This document shows, in pieces, positions 1 to 11,079 of a stretch of 64,000 bases of DNA. Position numbers and translations under genes: made by a program. Source of the DNA: Capsicum annuum (taxonomy: Eukaryota > Streptophyta > Magnoliopsida > Solanales > Solanaceae); the NCBI RefSeq assembly GCF_002878395.1, contig NC_061115.1, positions 158,027,160-158,091,159 of the forward strand. Reading direction: 5' to 3'. How positions within the stretch are numbered: position 1 is the stretch's first letter; every line of letters begins with the position of its first letter. A model generated the notes under the pieces. The model had not been told where the DNA came from. It saw only the letters and a list, made by a program, of their open reading frames with translations, and did not search any database.

Positions 1-680
1 GAGTTGGATCACTATGGTCCCAAATGAGAAGAATGATTTGGTGCCTATGAGACTAATAATGAGATAAAGAGGCTGAAAGCTAAATACTTGGATGTTGAGG
101 AACATCTTTCTATGGCATTTATGTATTAGATGTTAGACCATCTTGTTCGTAGAGGATGGTATTATTTTCTTGATAGTTATTTAGGGTATAATCAAATTTC
201 TATTTCCCGCGAAGACCAAGAGAAGACCCTTTTTACATGTCCATATGGTATGTTTGCATTCAAGAGGATGCCTTTCGGATTTTATAATGGTCCCTCCACC
301 TTTCAGCATTGTAGAATGTCTATATTTTCTGATATGGTGGAGGACACTATAGAGGTCTTCATGAACGATTTCACAGTCGTGGTGATTTTTTTATGAATGT
401 TTAGCCTATTTGGCTAATTCACTTTAAGGATATGAGGAGTGCAACTTGGTATTGAATTGGGAGAAGTGTCAGTTTATGGTGAAAGAGGGTATAGTCTTGG
501 GGAACAAGATTTCGAAGAAGGGTATAGAGTTTTATTAGGTGAAGATGAGGTGATCAAAAAATTGCCTTCACCTATTTTTGTCTAAGGTATTTGGAGCTTT
601 TTGGGTTATGCAGGGTTCTATAGATGGTTCATCAAGGAATTCTCTAAAATTGCAAATCCATTGCTCAAGTTATTGGAGAA
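1..680 (+). pseudogene. Athila-like reverse transcriptase remnant (host element E)
   Basis: Broken Ty3/gypsy reverse transcriptase, which in an intact element copies the genomic RNA into cDNA in the virus-like particle. The first bases read VVPNEKNDLVPMR. After a short internal loss near 50-120 the frame from 130 reads through the typical Athila/Tat block (FLDSYLGYNQI, then EDQEKTLFTCPYG, then KRMPFGF) up to about 396. The catalytic box reads FMNDF where this lineage has FMDDF, so one metal-binding aspartate is Asn. A frameshift follows, and the thumb/connection part (NWEKCQFMVKEGIV, then LGYAGFYRWFIKEFSKIANP) continues in other frames to about 680. The 5' part of the element lies outside the window. 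Lineage assignment rests on remembered motifs; confidence in RT identity is high. Confidence 0.9.
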
Positions 681-1150
681 AGAGGTGAAGTTTGTGTTTG
701 ATGATGCATGTCTCAAGGACTTTGAGTGAAAAGATAAGTTGATTTCTGCTTATATGATTGTGTCTCTAGACTGTTCTCTTCTGTTTGAGATGATGTACGA
801 TGCCAGTGATATGTCCTTAGGAGTTGTCCTAGGCAAAAGAAGCCAGAAAATACTTCATCCCATATACAATGCCAACAAAGCACTCAACCCCTCACAGAAA
901 AATTATACCGTGACTGGAAAGGAATACTTGAGGTAGCATTATCTTTTGATAAATTTGGTGTAATTTGATTGGGACCAATGTCATTGTGCATACTGATGAC
1001 ACAACTTTGAGGTACTTAATGGTGAAGAGGGATATGAAAGCTAGGTTGATTAAGTTGGTACTATTGCAGTAGGAGTTTGATTTTGAGCTCAAGGACAAAA
1101 AGGGTACAGAGAATCAGGTTGCAGATTATCTATCCCGCCTAGAAAAAAAG
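681..1150 (+). pseudogene. Athila-like RNase H remnant (element E)
   Basis: Continuation of the E polyprotein. The segment reads FEMMYDASDMSLGVVLG, then KILHPIYNANKALNPSQKNY and TVTGKEYL, the classical start of the Ty3/gypsy RNase H that removes RNA from RNA-DNA hybrids. After a stop at about 936 the frame shifts; VIVHTDD-like and RYLMVKRDMKARLIK-like stretches follow, then the end motif ENQVADYLSRLE at about 1110-1145. The first catalytic Asp is present (DAS) but several stops and shifts make it non-functional. It directly continues the RT and leads into the integrase zinc domain. Confidence 0.88.
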
Positions 1151-1577
1151 GCAATGCTCAAATTGGGGATGAGCTTGATATTGATGATACTTTTCAAAAT
1201 GAGCGGGTCTTGGAAGCATCACAAGACCTAATCCCCTAGTTTACTGATTTTGCCAACTATTTGGCAAGTGACCTCATCTTGGAAGACTTATTGTTTCAGC
1301 AGAAAAAATGGTTTATACATGAGGTGCACAAGTTTTTCTGGAATGAGTCATTCTTATTTTGGGTGTGTGTGGATGTTATGATTTTGAGATGTATTTTCTA
1401 AGTTAAGATGATACATATTCTTGAGGCATGTCACTCGTATCTAGTTGGGGGTCACCATGATTGTACTCGCATTGCCCATAAAATCTTATAGTGTGGTTAT
1501 TATTGGCCAACAATTTAAAAAGATGCGCATGACTATGCTCATGCCTGTTATCACTGCTAGTGCCAAGGAAATATCTC
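1151..1577 (+). pseudogene. Athila-like integrase N-terminal zinc domain, split by element A
   Basis: Linker plus the HHCC zinc-binding domain of the E integrase, which joins cDNA ends to the target. At about 1410-1577 it reads EACHSYLVGGHHDCTRIAH, then GYYWPTI, a stop, and a CYHC-like pair. Histidines and cysteines are recognisable although stops interrupt them. The reading breaks exactly at 1577 where element A begins (ATCTC before TGTAACACCC) and resumes at 11080 with the same ATCTC, so this gene and the piece at 11080-11719 were once contiguous. Confidence 0.87.
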
Positions 1578-2014
1578 TGTAACACCCTAATTTTTTCTGA
1601 ATCAGAATGCTATACGGTGCTCATGACCCCGAAGGACCACAAGCTAACCCATGATTGATATCTGTACCTGTATACTGCATAATATACATAAAATATTGAA
1701 ACATGAACATGAAAGGCCATAAGGTTCGAACTGAATAAACGTCTGATAACAAAATGTCTGAAAAAGATATAATAATACCAAAAACAAGTCATAAATATTG
1801 AAAATACTGAGATCTGAATATCTAATCTGACATCTAGTCTGAAAGCCTCTAACTGAACTGAATAAGGAGTTGAAGGAACATGTCTCCAACTAACTCCATC
1901 TAGCAATTAAATAGTAAATATAGCAATAATCATATCGTCCTTGAATGAGAAGGACTCACTACAAACTCTGAACACTGGAATACTACTGCTGATCTGGAGC
2001 TCGTGCCTCTGAAC

Positions 2015-2045
2015 CTATGGTGTACTATAAGAGAAAGCACCATAG
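2015..2045 (-). other. Conserved LTR hairpin 2 (element A copy)
   Basis: CTATGGTG at 2015-2022 pairs perfectly with CACCATAG at 2038-2045 around a 15-nt loop. The element C copy at 20211-20241 keeps the same stem. The equivalent place in D, G, F, H, I and B has a shorter hairpin with loop GTCTCAT and a different stem, so pairing is kept while bases change. Right copy in A (8229 area) retains only the inner six pairs. Confidence 0.6.
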
Positions 2046-2629
2046 CTCAAATGCGTTAGTACGTCTGAATGTACTGAGTATACGAGTGAGGTAGACTAAA
2101 TGCAAAGGGTTATATGCATGAACAATGCTGACCACTATGAACGTGAGAATATATATATGCATACATAACTTTGACTGAACTCGTGGAGATACTGACTACT
2201 GATCTGAATACTGACAACATGAGTGTACTGATAGTGAGATACTGAATAGATGAACGACTATTTTTGAAAGTTTGAATTAAGAAGAAATGGTCTGATTGAC
2301 TGTGTCTAATAATCATGAAATTGAGTACTATAGTATAAGTTCTGAGATCAGGTAATAATGATAACATGAGTGACTGTATCTGACAATCCTGAATCTGATA
2401 GAACTATCTGAGTCCCGTACTGTATCTGAGTTGACTGTATCTGAAAGTCCTGATATACTGAAAACTGAAGGACTATCTGAGTTCTTTACTGAGATTGGGT
2501 GACTGTAGCTGACAGTCCTAAAATTTGTAACTGAAAAAATGGGAAGTAGTTGTTTAACCGACATTCCCCATATGTGCCATTATGTCTAAGATGGGGTCCA
2601 ATCTCTGCCCTGAATAGAAGGGTGTCAAT

Positions 2630-2870
2630 ACCGCACCACTGGTAAGGACAACATGTGAGCAACCCTCATATAATAGGTAACTCTAGTGAGAATGGTGGGA
2701 ACCCTCATATAACAGGTTAAGCCACCTCATCTACCCTCATATAATAGGCTACGGCGTCTTAACCTGTGCTGGCTACATAGTTCTGGAACTTAGGGATTGC
2801 TTCAAAGGATCTCAGTCCTAATCTAGCGGGTGAGTCCCCATCCTTAGGATCACTCGGTGCTGAATCCTAC
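2630..2870 (-). repeat. Hairpin-module cluster in A 3' LTR
   Basis: The core ACCCTCATATAAYAGGT occurs at about 2661, 2700 and 2734, with different flanks that often pair: GAG/CTC around the first, GTGG/CCAC around the second. At about 2808-2845 a related module, CTCAGTCCTAATCTAGCGGG then TGAG, matches the modules of element C. The right LTR has the same cluster at about 8870-9060. Constant loop with variable complementary stems is seen directly; function is unknown. Confidence 0.55.
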
Positions 2871-3039
2871 TCCCATCTGAAAGACACTGAACTAAATAAC
2901 TGGGCTGAACTGAACTGATTAGTTGAACTATACTGATTAACTAGATTGATACTCGTGGTATTTTTTAGCAGAGCTAAACTAAGTTTACTGGATTCTAATG
3001 ACTGACAAAAAGTACTGAGTTCTAAGGACTGGTTGAGAG

Positions 3040-3180
3040 TACTGAAGTTACTGAGATTGACTTTGAATACTGAGGTTACAGATATTACAGAGTACTGAGA
3101 TCACTGAGATTACTGAACTACTGAGATTACTGAGCATTGAGATTACTGAGAATACTGAACTACTAAGATTACTAAGTTTC
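3040..3180 (-). repeat. Degenerate ACTGAGATT microsatellite-like array (A 3' LTR)
   Basis: A run of ACTGAGATT, ACTGAACT and ACTGAGG units with irregular 8-11 base spacing. The same array is in the right LTR (about 9260-9420) and in both LTRs of element C (21345-21490 and 25320-25475), so it was part of the common ancestral LTR and did not arise locally. Confidence 0.7.
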
Positions 3181-3948
3181 TCTGAGTCACATGACTGACT
3201 GAATTATATAGATCATGGCTTGACTGAGAGTATCGTGAAAACATGACATGGCTCTAGGCACACAACTATAAATTTTCAGGTACAAGTACCCCCAGGACTC
3301 GATGGAAGGAAACTGTCACACATGACTGACTTAATCATAAGAGTAGAGTCCATAATCCACAATTTCATAAATAAGGGATTTCATACTAAGCATGGTTCTC
3401 AACAATCTATTTCATGGAAGGGAATTTCATACAACATGTCTATACTTGCATAACTTTCAATATCATGCTCATTACATAGTACAACCACAATCCATAATAT
3501 CATAACTTGGGGAATTTCATGAAATACATGGGTATTCTACATCTTGTACATGAGTAGGTTTTGCAAGTAAGCATAGCAATATTCAATAATACTAGTTCAT
3601 TAGTAATCCAATAGTGTTCATAAGACACATTATCAACATGTATGACATTGAATCATAGAGGCCTATCATGAATTCTTTCCTTAGTCACAATTTAGCTATA
3701 ACACATGATTTCTAGTCTCTTAGGTATTTTATCAAACACTTTACATGCACAATTTAGGCATAGGAGTATATCATACAATTACTCATCATAAATGATCAAA
3801 CTTACATGTTTTAAACTCATATGATGTCACAGATTCATAATAATGCATAAAGATTCTATCTTGGCATCATTCAACATATAAACATGATCAACAATCCATT
3901 CATAACATGAACATCATATTATATAGTTTTAGAAAAGGGTTCTTGAAC

Positions 3949-3993
3949 TTCATGGACGAAAAGAGTCCATGAATGAAGACACGCATACCTTAG
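3949..3993 (-). other. Conserved hairpin 1 with donor-like motif (A 3' LTR)
   Basis: TTCATGGAC (3949-3957) and GTCCATGAA (3965-3973) form a perfect 9-bp stem around a loop that reads TCTTTTC on the minus strand. Eleven bases away on the transcribed-strand upstream side lies CTAAGGTATG (reverse of 3984-3993), a good match to a plant 5' splice site AG/GTATG. The same pair of signals occurs in the LTRs of B, C, D, F, H and I. Confidence 0.65.
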
Positions 3994-4261
3994 AAAGAAA
4001 ACCTTGATGATTTGCTGGAGAGTTCTTGAATTGGGAAACTTAATTCTTAATTATCTTGAAAAAAGGCTTGAATCTCACTTTTGAGAGATGAGTTTGATGG
4101 AAACCCTAATCTTGTGGTTGAGAGTGTATGAGAGAGGATTTTGAGATGTTTAACTAAAAAGAATGGAAGATAATGCGTACCTTGAGGGTTATAAGTCATG
4201 GGAAGTTAAGGAAAAAGACCAAAATACCCTTATGAAATAAATTCCCAGTTGCTAAAAATCA

Positions 4262-4496
4262 TAGATGACGACATTTGTGACAAGGCATCAAAAATGTGGT
4301 AAGCTACCACGATGTCGTCACACAGAAGCTGGTTTCTGCCTAAGGCTGATGACCTTCGTGGTAAGGCGTCACAAATGTGGTAAGCTACCATGAATATCAT
4401 CACTTAGGATCTGGTTTCTGCCTAAGGCTGACGACCTTCATGGTAGGGCATCACAAATGTGGTAAGCTACCACAAATGTCATCACACAGTTTCCAG
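4262..4496 (-). repeat. Three 82-bp tandem repeats with internal hairpins (A 3' LTR)
   Basis: Units start near 4267, 4349 and 4430 (period 81-82). Each contains a GACGACaTTtGTGgtA arm and a TACCACgAAtGTCGTC-like arm around AAGGCATCACAAATGTGG, so each unit can fold into a stem of about 14-16 pairs. The right LTR carries the same three units at 10502-10735. They are much richer in GC than the surrounding sequence. Confidence 0.75.
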
Positions 4497-4840
4497 CCTA
4501 ACATGCTGGAATAAAATAGGAATAACTCTTTGCTCCAATATCGTATTTAGGCAAAATTGATATTGTTGGTAAGCTAATTAAATTATATATCTATTTATAG
4601 GTCCTGAGCTAAAAAATTCTAAGTATAATGAGAGATGTGCCCATTCAAATTTGACTATACCAATATCTTTCTCAAGAATTCAATCGATAAGGAATGTTTT
4701 GATTCGTCTGGTAGCTGGGAGTTGTTTGAAGCCTTAATATACATCTAAATTAATCATAAAACTATAAAATAACCATGATGTACTATGCATGAGCTTGGTA
4801 CATGGCTCTAATATTGGTTTGGATTTTTTAGGGTATTGTA

Positions 4841-4853
4841 ATATCTCCCCCTT
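4841..4853 (-). other. Polypurine tract of element A
   Basis: On the minus strand AAGGGGGAGATAT directly precedes the 3' LTR. This is the primer for plus-strand DNA synthesis and fixes the orientation of the element. The preceding ATTCGAGGACGAATG is the same block that precedes the tract in H (39020-39036) and, decayed, in B (19265-19275). Confidence 0.85.
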
Positions 4854-5597
4854 GAAAACATTCGTCCTCGAATGATGATTGCTTGAGAGGGGAGAAAACA
4901 TGAAACAACTCATATATAGCATGAATGACTGATCATGATTCCATGGCTGACATGACTGAAAACTGCGCATATCATACTGTACATGTAAATCTGATGCATG
5001 GGTAGCTGATTTATGAATGTAGGACTGAGTGTTACAATAAACTGAGTTTCTCAAACGGAGAATGCATATATGATGCATAACTAATAAGCTGAACCCATGC
5101 ATATCTGATGCATAATTATATGACTGATATAATACATGAATGCATGATAAAAAGTACTGATAAGCTGATCATGCATATCTGACGTGTGAATACATAACTA
5201 AACTAACTTATGAACATGTAAGGGTAAAGATACCAAGTTTGATCTGAAAACTGAGCATGGAACTAAATACCAAGTTTGGTACTGAAATCAGAACATGAGA
5301 ATGAGTAAGATCAAAGAAGACTGCTACTATGAACTGAAAATAATGATGAGTCTGAGATTGATTTCTCAATATGCATGAGCGGAAACATAAGAACATAACT
5401 GAATTTGGAACTTGATTCATGTACTGAACTGATCCTGTAATGCATGACATGGATAGAGTATCGTATCGTGGACTAAACTGAGCTATTGAATACATGGCTT
5501 ACTACTAATTTTTGGAGCTAGACGGTCAGCTTATAAGTGACACTTCCTCCAAGATAAATTCATCAAAGAAAATGGCACGTTTAAATCATGAAAGGTT

Positions 5598-5622
5598 GGG
5601 GGCTATAATGTATCTCCCCCTT
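5598..5622 (-). other. Internal duplicate of purine tract / LTR junction (A)
   Basis: GGGGGCTATAATG followed by TATCTCCCCCTT repeats the arrangement of the true LTR end (GGGCTATTACA) plus tract about 770 bases further inside. Element C has a matching internal tract at 23357-23368. It could be a central purine tract or a fossil of an older 3' end. Confidence 0.55.
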
Positions 5623-7639
5623 AGGACACTATGTCCGTTGAAAGATACTGGACTGACCTTGCTGAGATATTAAGGAAGTCGAGGTGATGCACAAGGCACC
5701 TAAGTATGAAATCATGATTGATTATCTGAGATCTAAAACTAAAGCATGATTCACAAATGCATAGACATACTGACTTATCTGATTAACTGAGTAAATGGTA
5801 ACTAAACGCTGGGTATGCAAAACTAAATTGCACTTAATCTGAGTAGTTGGGTTGAGGCCATAAAGTATTATGCATATAATAAGGGACTGACTGGGTAACA
5901 TAAGGTAACTAATCATGGATTTCATGAAAGCTCTATTGTCTAAAAATACAGGACCAAATATATTACATAATTTGAAAACATTCCATAGACTGAGGTATTG
6001 GAATACCTATAACTGAGTAGCTAATAACCGTATTCTATGGTCAAGCAAATCTAAAACTGAACTGAATTTCTGAGCTAAATACTGATCTAAAGCTGACACT
6101 ATAACTTAAGACTGTAACGGGGATCCATATTGGATCTAACTGTTGGGTCCTGATAACTGAATACTAAAACTGAGGTTTAAACTGATACTAAAGTGCTTAA
6201 TTCTAAGACCAAACACTAATTACTGAGTACTAAACTGTAACTGAGAAAGAAACTAAGTTGTGATAGTTGCACAATAAAGGTTGACATAAGTCAAGGTTCT
6301 GGATATACATTCACACTCTGAACTTTCCAAATTTCTAAATATTACCTCTTTCTAGTCCATTGTTTACATACTAACAGGATATTCAAGCCTATCTTCGTAT
6401 CTACACCCTCGTATAAAACATGCATGCAGGAATCTACTCTTAACATAAAATATTAACTCTCTCCCATCTAAGCAATTTATCAACACTATACTATTATCAT
6501 AAAGAGAGCTCATGAAGGGTTAAATCAGGAAAACCTAAAACATGAATGGATACTGACTGAACTTGACACATGACTGAAACCTAAGGAATAGAATATCAAC
6601 AACATGGATTTACCAAATAGGTCTGAACTGAGTATATACATGATATAGTCTGAATTTATCTGATCAGTGAGGGCATATCATGAGTCATGGAAACTGACTA
6701 TACTGGGGAGCATGATACGTGTACATGAGTCATAAGCTGCATGACCTAAGACTAGAATTTCTGAGATTATGGAACATGATTTATAACACTGAGTGATCTA
6801 GAAATGAACTCCCTATACTGGGAACTGAAAGCACAAATTCTATGGTATGCGTGTGAACATAAGCTATATCCATGGAATCTGAGACATGAAGCATACATAG
6901 GCACTATGCTGACTGAAGTACGGAGCTTTATGCTGAGATAAGGATGGGTTGGGAATCATCTTCCCTAACTAATTTTCTGGACATACTGGAACTACTACTG
7001 GAATCTGAGAGCCTGACTTGGTTACTTAATCTATCATATCTCCCTTAGCTTAAAGCCATCATCATAAGTCTGCGAGTACTAAACTAATCGCTGAACTGAA
7101 ATGTAATCATCATCACATACTTACACTTCGATTAACACATGCTTGCCTTACTAAATACATCATCTGCCCCTATTTCCCTCACATACTACTAGTATCATAT
7201 TCATACCTTCATGCTTAATTTTGAGTCAATAAACTTAAATTTCTAACTCACACTATTCAAGCCTACTAATTCATTCTGGCATAACTATCCCCATGAATAC
7301 ATAGTCTATTCAATTTGGATATAATTATCCCAGCTCTACTACTGCTAAACTCCTGGGTTCATGCTTCTAACTCTAGTCATATGCTATCATAAGATTTTGA
7401 GAAGGGATCTGCTGGTATATCTAAATCTGGGTTTGAGAATGAGTTCTCATGATCATGAATAAGATCCGTACAACTTTGGAACATAACTTAACTGATGGGA
7501 TACTATCTGAGAAAGCCCTATCTTTAGGACTTAAGATTCACTATTTTTGTTACCTTGAAAGTAAGGTGGAGTTGGCATGAGTGAGGTATGATGAGAATCT
7601 ACATGACTTTTCTTAGAGAACCTATCTATAGCACGATCT

Positions 7640-7690
7640 AAGACATGAAAGAAGAGAAACTATTTCTAAAATATCTCATAGCCTCCTACA
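7640..7690 (-). promoter_or_regulatory. Leader block with GAGGCTA (candidate packaging signal), element A
   Basis: On the minus strand GAGGCTATGAGATATTTTAG is followed by a pyrimidine-rich TCTCTTCTTTC. GAGGCTA (7679-7685) lies 106 bases inside the 5' LTR boundary. The same block at nearly the same distance occurs in B, C, H and I although only B codes for proteins, as expected of a cis signal needed for packaging or dimerisation (inference). Confidence 0.5.
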
Positions 7691-7773
7691 CATAAGTGTG
7701 GTACATAACACATACATGTATAAGACTCTACTGGATACAGCTTTCAGACTTCCTAGGACTCTATTTAACCTTA

Positions 7774-7786
7774 GGCTCTGATACCA
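7774..7786 (-). other. Primer binding site of element A (initiator Met tRNA type)
   Basis: The minus strand reads TGGTATCAGAGCC, complementary to the 3' end of plant initiator methionine tRNA, four bases after the 5' LTR end at 7791. An exact match despite the age of the element. Confidence 0.9.
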
Positions 7787-10184
7787 AGTTTGTAACACCC
7801 CAATTTTTTCTGAATTGGAATGCTACATGGTGCTCATAACCTCAAAGGACCACAAGCTAACCCATGACTGATATCTGTATCTGTATACTGTATAATATAC
7901 ATAAAATTTAGAAACATGAACATGAAAGGCCATAAGGTTCAAACTGAATAAATGTCTGATAACAAAATGTCTGAAAAAGGTATAACAATACAAAAAATAA
8001 GTCATAAATACTGAAAATAATGAGATCTGAATATCTAATCTGAATCTAGTCTGAAAACCTCAAACTGAACTGAATAAGGAGTTGAAGGAACATGTCTCTA
8101 ACTAACTCCATCTAGCAACTGAATAGTAAATGTAGCAATAATCATATCATCCTCAAATGAGAAGGACTCACTGCAAAATCTGAACACTGGAATGCTACTG
8201 CTGATTTAAAGCTCATGCCTCTGAACCTATGGTGTAAAATAAGAGAAATAACCATAGCGTAAATGTGTCAGTACGTTTGAATATACTGAGTATACGAGTG
8301 AGGTAGGCTAAATGCAAAAGGTTATATGCATGAACAATGCTGACTAATATGAAAGTGAGAATATATACATTCATAAATAACTGTGACTAAACTCGTGGAG
8401 ATACTGGCTACTGGGTCTGAATACTGACAACATGAGTGTACTGATACTGAGATACTGAATAGCTGAACGACAATTTTTAATAGTTTGAATTATGAAGAAC
8501 TGGTCTGATTGACTGTGTCTAACAGTCGTGAAACTGAGTACTGATAGTATAAGTTCTAAGAACTGGTAATAATGATAACATGAGTGACTATATCCGACAA
8601 TTTTGAATTTGGTGGAACTATGTGAGTCCCTTACTATATCTAAGTTGATTGTATCTGACAATCCTGATATACTGAAAACTGAAGGACTATCTAAGTTCTT
8701 TACTAAGATTGGGTGACTGTAGCTGACAATCCTGAAATCTATAACTGAAACTGTGGGAAGTAGTTGTTTAATCGACATGCCCCATATGTGCCATTATAGA
8801 TAATATGAGGTCCAATCTCTGCCCTGACTGGAAGGGTGTCAATACCGCGCCACTGGTAAGGACAATATTTAAGCAACCCTCATATAATAGGTAACTCTAG
8901 TGAGAATGTGGGAACCCTCATATAACAGGTCAAGCCACCTCATATTCCCTCATATAACAGGCTGTGATATCTTAAACTATGCTAGCTACATAGTTCTGGA
9001 ACTTAGGGATTGCTTCTCAAGATGTCAGTCCTAATCTAGCAGGTGAGTCCCCATCCTTAGGATCACTCGATGCTGAATCCTACTCCCATCTGAAAGACAC
9101 TGAACTAAATAACTGGGCTGAACTGAATAACTAAACTGAACTAATTAGCTAAACTGATACTGATTAACTAGATTGATACTAGTGGTATTGTTTAATGGAG
9201 CTAAACTAAGTTTACTGGATTTTGATGAATGACGAAAAGTGCTGAGTTCTGAGAATTGGTTGAGAGTGCTAAAGTTACTGAGATTGACTTTGAATACTGA
9301 GGTTACAGATATTACAGTGTATTGAGATCACTGAGATTACTGAACTACTGAGATTACTGAGGTTACTGAGCATTGAGATTACTAAGAATCCTGAACTACT
9401 GAGATTACTGAGTTTTCCTGAGTCATATGACTGACTGAATTCTATAGATCATGGCTTGACTGAGAGTATCATGAAAACATGACATGGCTCTAGGCACACA
9501 ACTATAAATTTTCATGTACAAGTACCCCCAGGACTCGATAGAAGGAAACTGACACACATAACTGACTTGATCATAAGAGTAGAGTCCATAATCCACAATA
9601 TCATAAATAAGGGATTTCATACTAAGCATGGTTCTCAACAATCTATTTCATGGAAGGGAATTTCATACAACATGTATATACTTGCATAGCTTTCAATATC
9701 ATGCTCATTACATATTACAACCACAATCCTTAATATCATAACTTGGGGAATTTCATGAAGTATATGGGTATTCTACATCTTGTACATGAGTGGGTTTTGA
9801 AATTAAGCATAGCATAATTCTATAATACTAGTTCATGAGTACTCCAACAGTGTTCACAAGACACATTATCAACATGGATGACATTGAATCATAGAGGCCT
9901 ATCATGAATCATTCCCTTAGTCACAATTTAGCTATAATTCATGATTTATAGTCTCTTAGGTATTTTATCAAACACCTTACATGCACAACTTAGGCATAGG
10001 TATAAATCATACAATTACTCATCATAAATAATCAAACTTACATGTTTTAAACTCATATGATGTCACAGATTCATAATAACACATTAAGATTCTATCTTGG
10101 CATCATTCAACACATAAACATGATCAATAATCCATTCATAACATGAAAACCATAATATATAGTTTTAGAAAAGGGTTCTTGAAC

Positions 10185-10229
10185 TTCATGGACGAAAGGA
10201 GTCCATGAATGAAGACATGCATACCTTAG
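10185..10229 (-). other. Conserved hairpin 1 with donor-like motif (A 5' LTR)
   Basis: TTCATGGAC (10185-10193) pairs without mismatch with GTCCATGAA (10201-10209); the loop on the minus strand is TCCTTTC. The donor-like CTAAGGTATG is the reverse of 10220-10229. Both A LTRs keep all nine pairs although the flanking sequence has diverged. Confidence 0.65.
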
Positions 10230-10501
10230 AAAGAAAACCTTGATGATTTGCTGGAGAGTTCTTTGATTGGGAAACTTAATTCTTGACTATCTTGGAAAAA
10301 AAGGCTTGAATCTTGCTTTTGAAAGATGAATTTGATAGAAACCCTAATCTTGTGGTTGAGAGTGTATGAGATAGCTTTTTGAGATGTTTAACTAAAGAGA
10401 ATGGAATATAATACGTTCCTTGAGGGTTATAAGTCGTGGGAAGTAAAGAAAAAAGACCAAAATACCCTTATAAAATAAATTCCCAGTTGCTGAACATCAT
10501 A

Positions 10502-10735
10502 GCTGACGATATTTGTGACAAGACATCAAAAATGTGGTAAACTACCACGAATATCATTACACACAAGCTTGTTTCTACCTAAGGATAATGACCTTCGTGG
10601 TAAGGCATCACAAATGTGGTAAGCTACCATGAATGTCGTCTCTTAGGTGATGGTTTCTACCTAAGGCTGACGACCTTTGTGGTAAGGCATCACAAATGTG
10701 GTAAGCTACCACGAATGTCGTCACACAGTTTCCAG
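10502..10735 (-). repeat. Three tandem hairpin repeats (A 5' LTR)
   Basis: Same 81-82 base units as at 4262-4496. The last unit is the best preserved: GACGACCTTTGTGGTA and TACCACGAATGTCGTC pair in 14 of 16 positions around AAGGCATCACAAATGTGG. Confidence 0.72.
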
Positions 10736-11079
10736 CCTAACATGCTGGAGTAAAATAGGAATAACTCTTTGCTTCGATATCGGATTTAGGCAAAGTTGGT
10801 ATCGTTGGAAATATAATTCAATTATATATCTGTTGATTGATCATGATCTCAAAAATTCCAAGTATAATGAGAGATATCCCTATTTGAATTTGACTATACT
10901 AATATCCTTCTCAAGAATTCATTTGGTAAGGAATGTTTTGATTCGTCTGATAGCTGGGAGTTATTTGAAGCCTTAATATAAATCTAACTTAATGGTAAAA
11001 CTATAAAAGAACCATGATGTACTGTGCATGAGATTGGTACATGGCTCTAATATTTTTTTGAATTTTTTGGGCTATTACA

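Larger units (their letters stand above)
1578..4840 (-). repeat. Element A 3' LTR (left copy)
   Basis: Begins TGTAACACCCTAATTTTT and ends GGGTATTGTA, where the final CA has decayed to TA; aligns along its length with 7791-11079. On the minus strand it holds, in order, the 82-bp tandem hairpin repeats, the donor-like motif with hairpin, a block rich in AATCTCAGT, hairpin modules, and a CTATGGTG...CACCATAG hairpin at 2015-2045. Open frames inside it are only decayed repeat sequence and carry no protein motif. Confidence 0.9.
4854..7768 (-). other. Non-coding interior of element A
   Basis: About 2.9 kb without recognisable gag-pol; the longest open frames (at 4734-5102 and 5208-5495, minus) carry no domain motif. 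It is AT-rich with many ACTGA/TGACT words. Blocks of it recur elsewhere: GTCATGCAGCTTATGACTCA (minus strand near 6730) is almost identical to 37407 in H, and 6450-6610 aligns with 30940-31090 in I. An internal copy of the purine tract lies at 5611-5622. I assign no function beyond cis signals. Confidence 0.7.
1578..11079 (-). mobile_element. Element A: complete non-coding LTR retrotransposon (LARD-like)
   Basis: A structurally complete element inserted in the E integrase. The 5-bp duplication ATCTC is perfect (1573-1577 and 11080-11084), the outer ends are TG...CA, and two LTRs of about 3.26 and 3.29 kb flank an interior of about 2.95 kb. The primer site and purine tract both show that it is transcribed on the minus strand, so the right copy is the 5' LTR. 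No gag, protease, RT or integrase motif is visible in any frame of the interior, so it must have moved with proteins supplied in trans, for example by a B- or D-like chromovirus (inference). The first about 63 aligned LTR bases differ at 8 sites, all transitions, so the insertion is old and has decayed mainly by C-to-T change. Confidence 0.9.
7791..11079 (-). repeat. Element A 5' LTR (right copy)
   Basis: TGTAACACCCCAATTTTT to GGGCTATTACA, about 3289 bases, pairing with 1578-4840. It would carry the promoter of the element on the minus strand. It repeats every internal landmark of the left copy: hairpin modules (8870-9060), the ACTGAGATT array (9260-9420), hairpin 1 (10185-10229) and the 82-bp units (10502-10735). 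Confidence 0.9.

Noticed and set aside
7769..7790. Possible tRNA gene fragment (TGGTATCAGAGCC)
   Set aside because: Only the 3' end of initiator-Met tRNA is complemented, exactly beside an LTR; it is a primer binding site, as at 14245, 23748, 35185 and 42898.
8371..8778. 135-codon minus frame rich in Ser/Tyr/Ile
   Set aside because: It lies in the A LTR; the left copy has the equivalent frame broken into smaller pieces, and the sequence is built from the repeated CTGA words.
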